Shown: positions 6,714 to 15,780, counted from the stretch's first letter. The stretch: DNA of 41,396 nt from Oscillospiraceae bacterium (GCA_017516925.1 JAFXAQ010000064.1:1-41396), one strand, 5' to 3'. Notes: generated from the sequence alone by a model not told the origin. A program made the numbers and translations.

Positions 6714-8061
6714 AAACAGGCAAGCTTCTTTTTTGATACCAATAATAGGGAACCAGCACAAACAGCCAGGCAAGCAACCATGCCACCGGCTCGATGTAAA
6801 ACATAATCTCCACCCCCGCAAGGTCAAACAGCGCCGTTGCCATCACCACACGGCTTGCCGATTCCGCAATGCCGGAAATCAGCGACCAGGAGGAATTGCC
6901 GATGGCCTGCAGGTTGTGCCTGTGGACGTACACCAGATACAAAACCGGCAGCGACAAAATCATCACCGTCAGATACCGGGCAGCGATTTCCACTGCCTCA
7001 GCCGCCCCCGGCTCAGCCATATCGATAAACAGCTGGGGCAGCAGCCGTCGCAGCGGCAGCGCCACCGCCGCCAACGCAGCAGCCGCACCCACCGCCAGCA
7101 CCATACCCACCTTCACACCCCTGCGCACCCGCAGGAAGTTCCCGGCGCCGAAGTTCTGGGCGGCATAGGTGGTGTAGGCGGCGCCAAGGGAAATACCGCT
7201 GCATTCCAAAAGCCCATACAGCTTATTCACCGCCGTATACCCTGCCACAAAGGCGCTGCCCTGCCGGTTCACGGCAGACTGCACCACCATTCCCCCCAGA
7301 TTGATAATCACATATTGCAGCGCCAGGGGAATGCCGAATTTTGCCATTTCCCCTGCCAGCTGACCGTCCCAGCCCCAGGCAGCCTTGTCCAGCTTCACAC
7401 AGGAAATCCGGAGAATTTTCACGGTACAGAATATAAATGCCACGCACTGACTGAGCACCGACGCCAACGCCGCGCCGAACACACCCCACCGGAACACCAC
7501 CACAAACAGCAGGTCCAGCAAAATATTCAGCGCCGCCGCGATGATCATGGCAAGCAGCGGTGTTTTGCTGTCACCGAAGGCCCGCAAAATAGCGGCAGTC
7601 AGGTTGTAAAAGGCGACGATGACAATGCCGCAGAACATGGTGGTCAGATACGTCACCGCCTGGGACAAAATATTCCCCTCCGTGGGCGTGCGGAGCAAAA
7701 CCAAAATCGGTCGTGCTCCCAAAATCCCCGCCACCATAAACACAAGGGAAATCAGCAAGGACAGATACACCGAGGTGGTAATTGCCTTGTTGATTTTCAC
7801 CGTGTCATTGCTGCCGAAATACCGGGAAACAAAGGTGGCAAAGCCCTGGGTCATCACCGCAACGCTCCACATCACCATCCAGTAGGTCCAGTCGGTACAG
7901 CCCACCGCCGCCAGGGCATCCACGCCCACACCGCGACCCACAATTGCCGCATCCACCAGCTGATACAGCTGCTGCCCCAGATTGGTCACAATCACCGGCA
8001 GCGCAAACTGCAGCATCAGCTTTGCCGGCTTTCCCCGGGTCATATTTATCTGACCGGCCAT
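6712..8061 (-). CDS. MATE-family efflux transporter
   Basis: The protein (449 residues from the start chosen here) has about twelve transmembrane helices in two halves, with the MATE hallmarks MTRGKPAKLMLQFALPVIVT at the N terminus, QLYQLVDAAIVGRGVGVDAL in helix 1-2, and AILRAFGDSKTPLLAMIIAA for helix 5-6. It would export cationic or drug-like compounds using a sodium or proton gradient. The open frame could begin at 8079 (MGWRWHMAG), but GGAGG lies 6-7 bases before the ATG at 8061, inside the longer version, so MAGQINMTRG is the better start. A promoter (TTGCAT, 17 bp, TAAAAT) lies at 8092-8120. The substrate is not predictable. Confidence 0.9.
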   Translation of the reverse strand: MAGQINMTRGKPAKLMLQFALPVIVTNLGQQLYQLVDAAIVGRGVGVDALAAVGCTDWTYWMVMWSVAVMTQGFATFVSRYFGSNDTVKINKAITTSVYLSLLISLVFMVAGILGARPILVLLRTPTEGNILSQAVTYLTTMFCGIVIVAFYNLTAAILRAFGDSKTPLLAMIIAAALNILLDLLFVVVFRWGVFGAALASVLSQCVAFIFCTVKILRISCVKLDKAAWGWDGQLAGEMAKFGIPLALQYVIINLGGMVVQSAVNRQGSAFVAGYTAVNKLYGLLECSGISLGAAYTTYAAQNFGAGNFLRVRRGVKVGMVLAVGAAAALAAVALPLRRLLPQLFIDMAEPGAAEAVEIAARYLTVMILSLPVLYLVYVHRHNLQAIGNSSWSLISGIAESASRVVMATALFDLAGVEIMFYIEPVAWLLAWLFVLVPYYWYQKRSLPV

Positions 8062-8091
8062 ATGCCACCTCCAGCCCATAGCTTTGCATTT

Positions 8092-8120
8092 ATTTTACAG
8101 AATTCTTCCCCAAAATGCAA
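8092..8120 (-). promoter_or_regulatory. Probable promoter of the MATE gene
   Basis: On the minus strand TTGCAT (8120-8115), 17-bp spacer, TAAAAT (8097-8092), about 30 bp before the start codon. Confidence 0.55.
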
Positions 8121-8200
8121 CCCCCGCCAAAGTGTATAATTGATAATGAATACTTGACAACCGCCCAATTTCGGATATCTTGCGAACTTTTCCAATTCCA

Positions 8201-8229
8201 TTGACACCGGAAAGCCCCCCCGGTATAAT
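8201..8229 (+). promoter_or_regulatory. Consensus sigma-A promoter
   Basis: A perfect TTGACA (8201-8206), 17-bp spacer and perfect TATAAT (8224-8229). Transcription from here would start near 8236, which rules out the in-frame ATGs upstream of 8264 as translation starts. Confidence 0.85.
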
Positions 8230-8263
8230 GGTTTCAAAGAAAAACCGGAAAGGGGCACACAAA

Positions 8264-9361
8264 ATGTCTGCTATTCTTGATAAGGCCTACCGTGAAAAGG
8301 TCCTGGGCTTTATAAGCTCCAACTATATGGGCAAGCCCGGACAGTACCGCTACAGCCACGCCTGTAATGTACCCACCCTGTACTCCTCCACCTATGCCGC
8401 CATGACCCTCTCCCTGTTCGGCGAGGAAATCCCGGACAAAGAGGAATGGGTCAACTACCTGTGCAGCCATCAGGATGACGAGGGTCTGTTCCGGGACCCT
8501 GCCATCTGGGATTTCGGCTGGTACAAGGGCGACCCCCTGTGGTGCGGACGGACCCACCTGACCAGCCACGTGGTCATAGCCCTTGCCTGTCTGGGCGCAG
8601 TTGCCCCCAAGGAAAACACCTATATCAAGCCCTGGGAGGACCTTGATTTTCTGGTCAAATGGATGGAAAACCAAATCTGGAATTGCAAGGCTGACATCAG
8701 CCAGACCGGCAATGCCCTGATGAACATCGGGGGTCTGTTGCAGTACGAGCGTGATTTCCACGGCAATGACCGGGCAGGCAAAGCCGTTGCCACCATGCTG
8801 GAATGGCTCAGCACCCACCACGTTGACCCCAACACAGGTCTGTGGGGCGACGATGTGGATTTAAATGACCCCAAACAGCTTTCCAACGTTGTGCAAGCCG
8901 CTTACCACTGGTGGGAGCTGTACTTCTACGACGGTGTGGAAATCCCCTACCCGGACAAGGCAGCAGAATATATTCTCAAGACCCAGAATCCCTTGGGAGG
9001 CTTCGGTCTGGGTGTCCATAACCGGGTGGAGCCTTTTAACTCCAGCGCCTGCGAGGACATTGATTCTATGTCCCCTCTGGCACGGCTGTACCGGCTGGGT
9101 ACGGTCCGCAACGACCAGGTCCGCAATGCCCTCTTAAAGGGCGCAGACTGGGTCAAGACCAACCAGACCCCCGACGGCGGTCTGCAGTTTGTCAAAAACC
9201 GGGAATTCCAGTACGGTCACCCCAATCTCTTAGGTCCTGCCGACGGCGGTGCGATGTTCCCCACCTGGTTCCGCACCCTGACCCTGGCGCTGACCGCAAA
9301 AGCCCTCACCGACGAGCCGGTGAATTTGGTCCGCTGCCCCGGTATGCAGTTCGACGTTTAA
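8264..9361 (+). CDS. Prenyltransferase/squalene-cyclase-repeat (alpha/alpha-toroid) protein
   Basis: The product is 365 residues from the ATG at 8264, which follows GGAAAGGGG and the consensus promoter; the longer frame from 8180 would start before the transcription start. The sequence is a series of helical hairpins with glycine-rich turns resembling the repeats of terpene cyclases and protein prenyltransferases: SHQDDEGLFRDPAIWDFGWY, ILKTQNPLGGFGLGVHNRVE and NQTPDGGLQFVKNREFQYGH, with WLSTHH...TGLWGDDVDL between them. No signal peptide or membrane segment is visible, so it is likely cytoplasmic. The catalytic DxDD of squalene-hopene cyclase and the prenyltransferase zinc ligands are not evident, so the enzyme activity, if any, is unknown. 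It is strongly expressed judging by its promoter, stands alone, and uses GC-rich codons like its neighbours. Confidence 0.6.
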   Translation: MSAILDKAYREKVLGFISSNYMGKPGQYRYSHACNVPTLYSSTYAAMTLSLFGEEIPDKEEWVNYLCSHQDDEGLFRDPAIWDFGWYKGDPLWCGRTHLTSHVVIALACLGAVAPKENTYIKPWEDLDFLVKWMENQIWNCKADISQTGNALMNIGGLLQYERDFHGNDRAGKAVATMLEWLSTHHVDPNTGLWGDDVDLNDPKQLSNVVQAAYHWWELYFYDGVEIPYPDKAAEYILKTQNPLGGFGLGVHNRVEPFNSSACEDIDSMSPLARLYRLGTVRNDQVRNALLKGADWVKTNQTPDGGLQFVKNREFQYGHPNLLGPADGGAMFPTWFRTLTLALTAKALTDEPVNLVRCPGMQFDV

Positions 9362-9439
9362 GAGGGTCATAGAACCCCCAAACCACCTGTCATCACCAGA
9401 CTGTAGGGGATGGGTTTCCCGTCCCATCAAGGAATGATG

Positions 9440-9500
9440 AATAAAGCCTCCGGGTTTGGCATCTCTTCTTTATGGAGTGATGCTCAATCCGGAGGTTTAT
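9440..9500. terminator. Bidirectional hairpin between convergent genes
   Basis: AAAGCCTCCGGGTTTGGCATC (from 9443) pairs with GATGCTCAATCCGGAGGTTTA (to 9499), with A/T runs on both flanks, between the toroid gene and the MBOAT gene. Confidence 0.75.
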
Positions 9501-9507
9501 ATTCTTA

Positions 9508-10941
9508 TTAAAATGCACCGTAAATGAAGGGACTTCCGCCGGTGTATGCCAAACAGATAATCAATCCACAAATCACAAAAAACAAAACCAACGGCCAAAA
9601 CTTGCTCAGGTTTAGAATCGGGTAATACCCGTCCACCAAGCTCTGATTTTGACGGTTTTGGGGCAGCACCCCATCTTTTGCGCCAATGGCTGCCACAATG
9701 CTGCCAACCAGCAACCCCCCCAAAGCAATAAACAGCCACAGATACAAGTGTACCACGCCATCACCAAAGCAGAACAGTCTGCCTAAAATCTGAAAGGCTT
9801 TGTTCACCGACTCTGCCCGGAAGAAAATCCAGCAAAACGATGTAAACAAAAAGGTGACGCTTATGGATAGCAGGTTCGATAGCCAATTATGATGTTTTTC
9901 GTTGCTTTTCGTAAGCAACATCCAAAGCTTATGGACGACCAGGGCTCCGCCGTGAAGCGCCCCCCACACAATAAACGTCCAACTGGCGCCGTGCCAAAGT
10001 CCGCCAATCACCATCGTCGCAAACAAATTCACATATGCTCGAATTTTGCCCTTCCGGTTACCGCCCAAGGAAATGTACAGATACTCCTGCAGCCACGAGG
10101 ACAAAGAGATATGCCACCGCTTCCAAAGCTCCGTAACATTGTGGGCCAGATAAGGCAGATTGAAGTTTCTGGGCATATGAATGTCCAGTATTTTTGCTGC
10201 GCCAATGGCCATATCGGAATAGCCTGAAAAATCGAAGTAAATCTGCAAAGAATAGGCCAGCACCGCCAGCCACACCGTTACTGCGTCAAACGCCAGCGGC
10301 GTCTGATACACCTGATTGACCAAAACAGAGAGTCTGTCTGCCAGCACAATCTTTTTAAACAATCCGAAACAGAATATCTGGATTCCTTCCGAGAAGCTAT
10401 TCCACCCAAGGCTTCTGGGCCTGTTGAGCTGCTCAAAAAACGTATCGCCTCTTTGGATAGGTCCGGAAGTAAGCTTCGGGAAAAAGGCAAGATACAGCGC
10501 TACATCTAAAAGTGGCATTGGCTGCAGCTTGCCCCGGTGAATATCCACCAGATAGCTGATGGCGCTAAAGGTATAAAAGGAGACTCCCAAAGGCATTATG
10601 ATGTTCAGCGCAGTAAAATCGTCTTCTCCCAACAATCGGCTAAAGGAAGCCGCAAAAAAGTTTGTGTATTTAAAAAATGCAAGGGACAAAACGGCGGCAA
10701 GCACACCATATTTTATGTAGCGCAGGTTTTTCCCGCAGAGCCAGACAATAAGTGTCAGCGCCCCCAAAACCAGGAAAAACCGGTAATCCGCATAGCACAC
10801 AAACAGGTAGCTGGCAAGTAGCAGCACCCATTTGGTGTAGTGAACCTTTTGGGAATTCTTTGTAAGCAGCTTGTTTCCAAAGAAAATAAGGCAAAAAACA
10901 GCCGCTGTCAGGCAGAAAAATGCGAAACTGAATATTTGCAT
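9508..10941 (-). CDS. MBOAT-family O-acyltransferase (AlgI/DltB-like)
   Basis: The 477-residue polytopic membrane enzyme carries MBOAT hallmarks: FPKLTSGPIQRGDTFFEQL, YFDFSGYSDMAIGAAKILDI, NFNLPYLAHNVTELWKRWHI and the histidine-bearing IGGLWHGASWTFIVWGALHG, whose His is the conserved catalytic residue. Such proteins move an acyl group, often acetyl, across or onto exopolysaccharide or teichoic acid. The upstream partner gene encodes an SGNH-like protein, the pairing seen in alginate- and peptidoglycan-type O-acetylation systems. I place the start at ATG 10941, two bases after the partner's stop; a GTG at 10947 overlapping that stop (GTGA) and closer to GAGGAGG is an equal alternative. The C-terminal hydrophobic stretch LVLFFVICGLIICLAY completes the membrane domain. 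The acceptor is unknown. Confidence 0.9.
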   Translation of the reverse strand: MQIFSFAFFCLTAAVFCLIFFGNKLLTKNSQKVHYTKWVLLLASYLFVCYADYRFFLVLGALTLIVWLCGKNLRYIKYGVLAAVLSLAFFKYTNFFAASFSRLLGEDDFTALNIIMPLGVSFYTFSAISYLVDIHRGKLQPMPLLDVALYLAFFPKLTSGPIQRGDTFFEQLNRPRSLGWNSFSEGIQIFCFGLFKKIVLADRLSVLVNQVYQTPLAFDAVTVWLAVLAYSLQIYFDFSGYSDMAIGAAKILDIHMPRNFNLPYLAHNVTELWKRWHISLSSWLQEYLYISLGGNRKGKIRAYVNLFATMVIGGLWHGASWTFIVWGALHGGALVVHKLWMLLTKSNEKHHNWLSNLLSISVTFLFTSFCWIFFRAESVNKAFQILGRLFCFGDGVVHLYLWLFIALGGLLVGSIVAAIGAKDGVLPQNRQNQSLVDGYYPILNLSKFWPLVLFFVICGLIICLAYTGGSPFIYGAF

Positions 10942-10943
10942 AA

Positions 10944-11945
10944 TCACCCCGCCTCCTCTGGTGCAAGAATATGCTTTTCCAATTCCTCGGCAATTTTGGC
11001 GTGACCGTCCGCATTGATATGTCCGGAACCAGCTTCACCTGTAATAAAGCCGTGGGGTAGCTTGTGTTCTGTGGCATACATATCCAGAAAAGGCTGTGTC
11101 ATATCCACAAAGCTGATGCCGTACTCCTGACATTTACTGCCGAACATCGCAAGGGCAGCATCGTTCTCCTGAAACGACACTGCGCCATCCTGCTGCAAAA
11201 TTCCTGTGGGGTGATACATAATGATGAGTTGCGCTTCCGTTCGCTTCAATGCTTCTTGAATATAACCGAACAGGTCATCATAAACCTTCTCCTCCGGTTG
11301 CTTTTCTGCCAGCGTCGTTGCAGGACCTGCTGTCTTTTGCGGCATAAACAAATCCAGCAAGCCGCCGGTCAGCTGATGATACACCGCCCGTGGAAAAGGA
11401 AGCTTCTGCAAAGCGCCCACCAGCCCCGAATGTTTGCTCGCAATAAAGTCCACCGTTCCGTTTAAAAGGCCGTCCACAGCCTCCCTGTCAAACATAACAT
11501 TGCCGGTTTCGATAATAATGTATTTCGCCTCAGGGTTCAATTCCGCATTTCTCGGCAAATACTTGCATACCTTCAAAAAATGATGTGCAGCAACTCCCTG
11601 ATTGTAAACCGTATACGTACCTGCAAATTTTTCGCTGAGTAGCGCTGAAAAATTCTGTGTTTGTAAAACATTCGTCGCTTCTGTGTGGGAAGAGCCCAGC
11701 ACCAGAATATCCGGATTTTCAATTACTTCCCGGTTGTTATACCCTTTTTCATCAAAGGTGCCAAAAGCCACGCCTTCCGTCATTTTGCTCCACCGGGAAT
11801 TGGCTGGCCATACATAGTCTGTATTGCCCTCCGGGTTCTCAATATGCACCGGCAACAACGAATAGGGCAACAACACGAGGCACAAAACTGCGCTTGCCAC
11901 AACTCCCGCAAGTATACATTTTAAGAGACTTTTTAGGCATTGCAT
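10944..11945 (-). CDS. Membrane-anchored SGNH-like (AlgJ/AlgX-type) partner of the MBOAT enzyme
   Basis: The 333-residue protein has one N-terminal anchor or uncleaved signal (ILAGVVASAVLCLVLLPYSL). An extracytoplasmic domain follows with SGNH-hydrolase blocks: block I as ILVLGSSHTEA (Ser near residue 84) and block V as GSGHINADGHAKIAEEL, with the His of ADGH. The nearly absent disorder and the direct overlap with the MBOAT gene support a functional pair in which MBOAT passes an acyl group to this protein for transfer to a cell-surface polymer. AAAGGAG lies upstream at a somewhat long 11-12 bp spacing, and a promoter (TTGCGA, 17 bp, TAAAAT) lies at 11981-12009. The pair is more AT-rich than the flanking LTA-synthase-like gene. 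Confidence 0.75.
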   Translation of the reverse strand: MQCLKSLLKCILAGVVASAVLCLVLLPYSLLPVHIENPEGNTDYVWPANSRWSKMTEGVAFGTFDEKGYNNREVIENPDILVLGSSHTEATNVLQTQNFSALLSEKFAGTYTVYNQGVAAHHFLKVCKYLPRNAELNPEAKYIIIETGNVMFDREAVDGLLNGTVDFIASKHSGLVGALQKLPFPRAVYHQLTGGLLDLFMPQKTAGPATTLAEKQPEEKVYDDLFGYIQEALKRTEAQLIIMYHPTGILQQDGAVSFQENDAALAMFGSKCQEYGISFVDMTQPFLDMYATEHKLPHGFITGEAGSGHINADGHAKIAEELEKHILAPEEAG

Positions 11946-11980
11946 AGTTGTTTGCGCTCCTTTCCGCAGTTTTTGCCTTT

Positions 11981-12009
11981 ATTTTACCACGAATATGTTT
12001 ATTTCGCAA
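11981..12009 (-). promoter_or_regulatory. Probable promoter of the SGNH-MBOAT operon
   Basis: On the minus strand TTGCGA (12009-12004), 17-bp spacer, TAAAAT (11986-11981). Confidence 0.55.
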
Positions 12010-12110
12010 GTTTTTAATCTACCTTTGTTCCCTTAATTTTTTTCTTCCCTTTTTTCACATTTTGTGCTATGATAATTCAAGTGTCGAAATTTTTCTTGGA
12101 GGGACCCTCA

Positions 12111-14369
12111 ATGGAATCAAATCTTTTCACCGGTGGGCGGCGCAGACTGCCGCTGCGGTTTTTGACCTGGCTGTGCTTTTTCTTTGGCAGCCTTGTATAT
12201 TGGGAGCTTCTGCTGCACCTGTGTGTGTTTCCGGAAATTTCCCTTAAATTCTTCTACGCAGTGGGCTTTTCCCTGACCCTTGCCCTGCTTTTCACCCTGA
12301 TTTTATCCTTTATCCCCAAAAAGGTCAGCTACTGGATTGCCTTTTCCCTTTCTGTTCTTTTGGCAATTCTCTATGCCAGCCAGCTGGTGTACTTTTTCGT
12401 GTTCGGCAGTCTGTACTCCGTGGGTCTGATGGGTGAGGGCGGCAATGCCATCACCTCCTTCTGGCGGGAGACCCTGAACACCATACTGACCCACCTGCCC
12501 CAGCTGCTTCTGCTGTTTGTTCCCACAGCCGGGCTGCTGATTTTCAGAAAGTTTTTCCGTTCCAAAATGAAGCCGCTGAATTATGTATGGTGGCTGCTGC
12601 TGGCATTTCTCGTTGCCTTTACATCCCTGATTAACGCTGCCTGCCTGAAAATTGAGGGCACCGGCTTCTTCAGCCCCTACTACTTCTACTATAACGAAAG
12701 CACCACCACCGACCAGGCAGCCGAAAGCTTCGGTCTGCTCACCGCCATGCGCTTAGAGCTCACCGGCGGCGAGGAGCAGGCTGCCGCAGAGGAGGAAGAG
12801 GGCGGCTACTACACACCGGACCAGACCCCCGATGACGTGCAGGACACCACCGAGGAAACCCAGGAGGAAGCGCCCAAATACAACGTGCTGGAGCTGGACT
12901 TCTCCGCCCTGAACTCCAAGACCAACAAAAAGGCCATCAAGGAGCTGAACAACTACTTTGCAGGACTGACCGGCACCCAGCAGAACGAATACACCGGAAT
13001 GCTGGCGGATTACAACCTGATTTACATCTGCGCTGAGAGCTTCTCCACCGCAGCCATCTACCCGGAGCTGATGCCCACCCTGTATAAGCTGTCCACCGAG
13101 GGCTTCATCTTCAATAATTATTACAACACCTACCCCAACGTCACCACCGACGGCGAATACACCATGTGTATGGGTATCTTCCCGGACATCACCCGGAAAA
13201 AGAGTGATGCCTCCTTCCGGGTATCCCAGGACAACTACCTGCCCTTCACCCTGGGCAACCTGTTCTCCTCCCAGCGGAACATCCAGTCCTACGGCTACCA
13301 CAACTACAAGGGCAGCTACTACGGACGGAATAAGACCCACCCCAATATGGGCTATGAGATGAAGTTTATGAACGCAGGTATGAAGTTCACCTCCTCCTGG
13401 CCCGCCTCGGATTTGGAAATGATGGAGCAGTCCATCGGCGATTACATCGGGCAGGAGCAGTTCCATGCCTACTATATGACCTTCTCCGGACATTACCAGT
13501 ACAACACAGAGGGCAACGTGATTGCCCGGCGGAACTGGGATACGGTGAAGGATTTGCCCTACTCCGAAACCGCCCGGGCATACCTTGCCTGCCATATGGA
13601 GCTGGAAAAAGCGCTGACCTACCTGATGGAGCAGCTGGAGGCGGCGGGCGTGGCAGAGAAAACCGCCATCGTCATTGCCGGTGACCACTTCCCCTACGGT
13701 CTGAAAAACAGCCAGTACTCCGAGCTGATTGGCTACGATATCGACTACTTCACCAAGCAGAAATCCTCCCTGATTTTCTGGGTAGGCGGTCTGGAGAAGC
13801 CCATCGAGGTAGACACCTACTGCTGTAACGTGGACATTCTGCCCACGGTGCTGAACCTGTGGGGCTTCCAGTATGACAGCCGGCTGCTCACCGGTACCGA
13901 CGTATTCTCCGACGGCACCCACGTGGCAATTCTCCGGGACAACAGCTTCTACACCGACAAGGTCTGGTTCAATGCCAGCAAGAACAAAATCAAGTATCTG
14001 GTGGACGAAAGCGAGGTTCCCGAGGACTACGTGGAAAATATGGTGAAGCTGATAAAAACCAAGTTCGAAATCTCCAAGGATATTCTGGATTTGGACTACT
14101 ACCGCTTTGTCTTTGACAATTCCGACGTAGGCTTCACCTCCACGGACATCGTCAACGTCTATAAACCTCCCAAGAAAAAGGTGGAAACAGAAACCCCGGT
14201 GCAAACACCTCAGGAGCAGCCCCCGGTGCAAACACCTCAGGAGCAGCCCCCGGTGGAAACACCCCAGGAGCAAACTCCGGTGGAAACACCACAGGAGCAA
14301 ACTCCGGTGGAAACACCACAGGAGCAAACTCCGGTGGAAACACCCCAGGAACAAACCCCCGCAGCATAA
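12111..14369 (+). CDS. LTA-synthase-family sulfatase-fold phosphoglycerol transferase
   Basis: The 752-residue protein starts at ATG 12111 after GGAGGG; the longer frame from 12069 lacks an RBS and spans the extended -10 TGCTATGAT at 12065-12073. It has about five N-terminal membrane helices and an acidic linker (GGEEQAAAEEEEGG). A large extracellular alkaline-phosphatase-fold domain follows with NLIYICAESFSTAAIYPELM, the TTDGEYTM motif (Thr345/346, the position of the catalytic Thr in LtaS) and the metal-binding GDHFPYGL. It would polymerise or attach glycerol phosphate to a lipid- or glycan-linked polymer at the membrane surface. The tail consists of six nine-residue repeats PVxTPQEQx (14196-14357), a flexible proline-rich extension unusual for LtaS. 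The neighbouring MBOAT pair may modify the same wall polymer. Which polymer is made cannot be stated. Confidence 0.85.
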   Translation: MESNLFTGGRRRLPLRFLTWLCFFFGSLVYWELLLHLCVFPEISLKFFYAVGFSLTLALLFTLILSFIPKKVSYWIAFSLSVLLAILYASQLVYFFVFGSLYSVGLMGEGGNAITSFWRETLNTILTHLPQLLLLFVPTAGLLIFRKFFRSKMKPLNYVWWLLLAFLVAFTSLINAACLKIEGTGFFSPYYFYYNESTTTDQAAESFGLLTAMRLELTGGEEQAAAEEEEGGYYTPDQTPDDVQDTTEETQEEAPKYNVLELDFSALNSKTNKKAIKELNNYFAGLTGTQQNEYTGMLADYNLIYICAESFSTAAIYPELMPTLYKLSTEGFIFNNYYNTYPNVTTDGEYTMCMGIFPDITRKKSDASFRVSQDNYLPFTLGNLFSSQRNIQSYGYHNYKGSYYGRNKTHPNMGYEMKFMNAGMKFTSSWPASDLEMMEQSIGDYIGQEQFHAYYMTFSGHYQYNTEGNVIARRNWDTVKDLPYSETARAYLACHMELEKALTYLMEQLEAAGVAEKTAIVIAGDHFPYGLKNSQYSELIGYDIDYFTKQKSSLIFWVGGLEKPIEVDTYCCNVDILPTVLNLWGFQYDSRLLTGTDVFSDGTHVAILRDNSFYTDKVWFNASKNKIKYLVDESEVPEDYVENMVKLIKTKFEISKDILDLDYYRFVFDNSDVGFTSTDIVNVYKPPKKKVETETPVQTPQEQPPVQTPQEQPPVETPQEQTPVETPQEQTPVETPQEQTPVETPQEQTPAA
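14196..14357 (+). repeat. Six in-frame 27-bp tandem repeats in the LTA-synthase-like gene
   Basis: The units encode PVQTPQEQP twice and PVETPQEQT four times. The last units are almost identical at DNA level, so copy number is likely to vary by slippage. Confidence 0.9.
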
Positions 14370-14375
14370 CAAAAG

Positions 14376-14432
14376 GAACGGCATCGAGGCGCACTCCGTA
14401 AGGAAGTGTCCCTCTCCGCCGTTCTTTTTTTC
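14376..14432 (+). terminator. Terminator after the LTA-synthase-like gene
   Basis: GAACGGC (14376-14382) pairs with GCCGTTC (14418-14424), followed by TTTTTTTCG. The loop is long but contains further pairing. Confidence 0.6.
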
Positions 14433-14519
14433 GTTCCTTCCCCCACGCATTGCCCAAATGCAAAATGATTGTATTTGCTCCGCAAATGATTGAAAAACAA
14501 ACATCTTACAAATTCAGAT

Positions 14520-14556
14520 GTCATTGCGAGCCGCCAATGGCGGCGTGGCAATCCGT
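14520..14556 (+). repeat. Dispersed palindromic repeat, centre CCGCCAATGGCGG
   Basis: The outer ends GTCATTGCGAG and CGTGGCAATCCG are conserved. The inner palindrome CCGCC-AAT-GGCGG differs from the other copies. Confidence 0.8.
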
Positions 14557-14591
14557 TCTCTTTTTTAATCCGTCGGCGGAGCCGACACCTC

Positions 14592-14632
14592 CACTTTGCA
14601 CTTTCCACTTTCCACTTTCCATTCTCCACTCC
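14592..14632 (+). repeat. Heptanucleotide tandem repeat (CACTTTC)
   Basis: About six consecutive 7-bp units CACTTTG/CACTTTC/CATTCTC just upstream of the ABC-transporter promoter. Confidence 0.8.
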
Positions 14633-14640
14633 AATTCCTC

Positions 14641-14669
14641 TTGCAAAATCCTTCCATATTCCTTATAAT
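14641..14669 (+). promoter_or_regulatory. Probable promoter of the sugar ABC-transporter operon
   Basis: TTGCAA (14641-14646), 17-bp spacer, perfect TATAAT (14664-14669). A second AT-rich box TGCTATATA follows at about 14679-14687. Confidence 0.65.
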
Positions 14670-14701
14670 ATATTTATTATGCTATATAAAGGGTGACGCC
14701 T

Positions 14702-15778
14702 ATGAAAATCACGCTGAAAAACCTATCGAAAATCTTTCCGCCCCAGACCAAAAAGGGCAGTCCCGTTCACGCTGTGGACAAGGTTTCTCTGGAGATTCCC
14801 GACGGCAAGCTGCTGGGACTTCTGGGACCCTCCGGCTGCGGCAAAAGCACGATGCTCAACCTCCTGTGCGGTCTGCTGACCCCCACGGAGGGAGAAATCC
14901 TCTTTGACGAAGACAACGTCACCGCCCTTGCCCCTCAGCACCGGGGAGTGGGTATGGTGTTCCAGAATTATGCCCTGTATCCCCACCTGACGGTGCTGCA
15001 AAATATCCTGTTCCCCTTGGAAAACCTGAAGGGCAAGGAAAAGCTCACCCGGGCGCAAATGCTCAGCCGGGCCCGGGAGGCAGCCGGTCTTGTGCAAATT
15101 CAGGAGCTTCTGGACCGGAAGCCCGCCCAGCTTTCCGGCGGACAGCAGCAGCGTGTGGCAATTGCCCGGGCGCTGGTGAAGCTGCCCCGGGTGCTGTTGC
15201 TGGACGAGCCGTTGTCCAATCTGGATGCCCGGCTGCGGCTGCAGACCCGGGAGGAAATTAAGCGCATCCAGAAAGCCACCGGCATTACCACCGTCTTTGT
15301 CACCCACGACCAGGAGGAGGCAATGTCCATCTGCGACGAAATCGTGGTGATGGACAAGGGACAAATTCAGCAAATGGGGCACCCCCAGAAAATCTACGAC
15401 GACCCTGCAAACCTCTTTGTTGCCAAGTTCCTGGGCACACCCCCTATCCACGTGTTCTCCGGTAACATTGCCGACAAAACACTGTACTTAGACAACGCCC
15501 CCATTCTCCCTGTGAACCTGCCTGACGGCGAGGTTACCGTTGCCATCCGTCCCGAGGGCTTCCTCCCCGACGAAACCGGCGCCCTCCAATGCCAATTCCA
15601 GGGACTTGAGGTGATGGGCAGAGACACCGCCATTTTGTGCACCCACCCTGCCTGCGCTGCCCCCATCCGTGCCATTGTGGAAAGCGGTATCGCTTGCGAC
15701 ACCGCCCGGTTCTCCATTAAGCAGGGTAAAATTTTCTTCTTCGACACCAATGGTAACCGGTTATACCTGGGGGACTAA
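14702..15778 (+). CDS. CUT1-type sugar ABC transporter ATP-binding protein
   Basis: The protein is 358 residues from ATG 14702, which has GGGTG upstream; a GTG nine bases earlier is less likely. It shows Walker A GPSGCGKST, the Q-loop VFQNYALYPHLTV, the signature LSGGQQQR, Walker B VLLLDEPLSNLD and the H-loop VFVTHDQEEA. A C-terminal regulatory beta-barrel domain (about 240-358, VTVAIRPEGF) identifies the MalK/UgpC/MsmX group. It powers the importer whose two permeases and binding protein follow directly (2-bp gap to the first permease). CUT1 ATPases serve oligosaccharide or glycerol-3-phosphate uptake; the substrate here is not determinable. The C-terminal region is somewhat shorter and less conserved than in MalK. 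Confidence 0.93.
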   Translation: MKITLKNLSKIFPPQTKKGSPVHAVDKVSLEIPDGKLLGLLGPSGCGKSTMLNLLCGLLTPTEGEILFDEDNVTALAPQHRGVGMVFQNYALYPHLTVLQNILFPLENLKGKEKLTRAQMLSRAREAAGLVQIQELLDRKPAQLSGGQQQRVAIARALVKLPRVLLLDEPLSNLDARLRLQTREEIKRIQKATGITTVFVTHDQEEAMSICDEIVVMDKGQIQQMGHPQKIYDDPANLFVAKFLGTPPIHVFSGNIADKTLYLDNAPILPVNLPDGEVTVAIRPEGFLPDETGALQCQFQGLEVMGRDTAILCTHPACAAPIRAIVESGIACDTARFSIKQGKIFFFDTNGNRLYLGD

Positions 15779-15780
15779 AT

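Noticed and set aside
6733-8139. 468-residue open frame antisense to the MATE gene
   Set aside because: It is a low-complexity His/Gln/Arg-rich translation of the complementary strand of a clear MATE gene, with no ribosome-binding site.
12753-14504. 583-residue open frame antisense to the LTA-synthase-like gene
   Set aside because: It is the complement of a well-supported coding region. Its repetitive LLLWCFHRS stretch is only the mirror of the 27-bp repeats.
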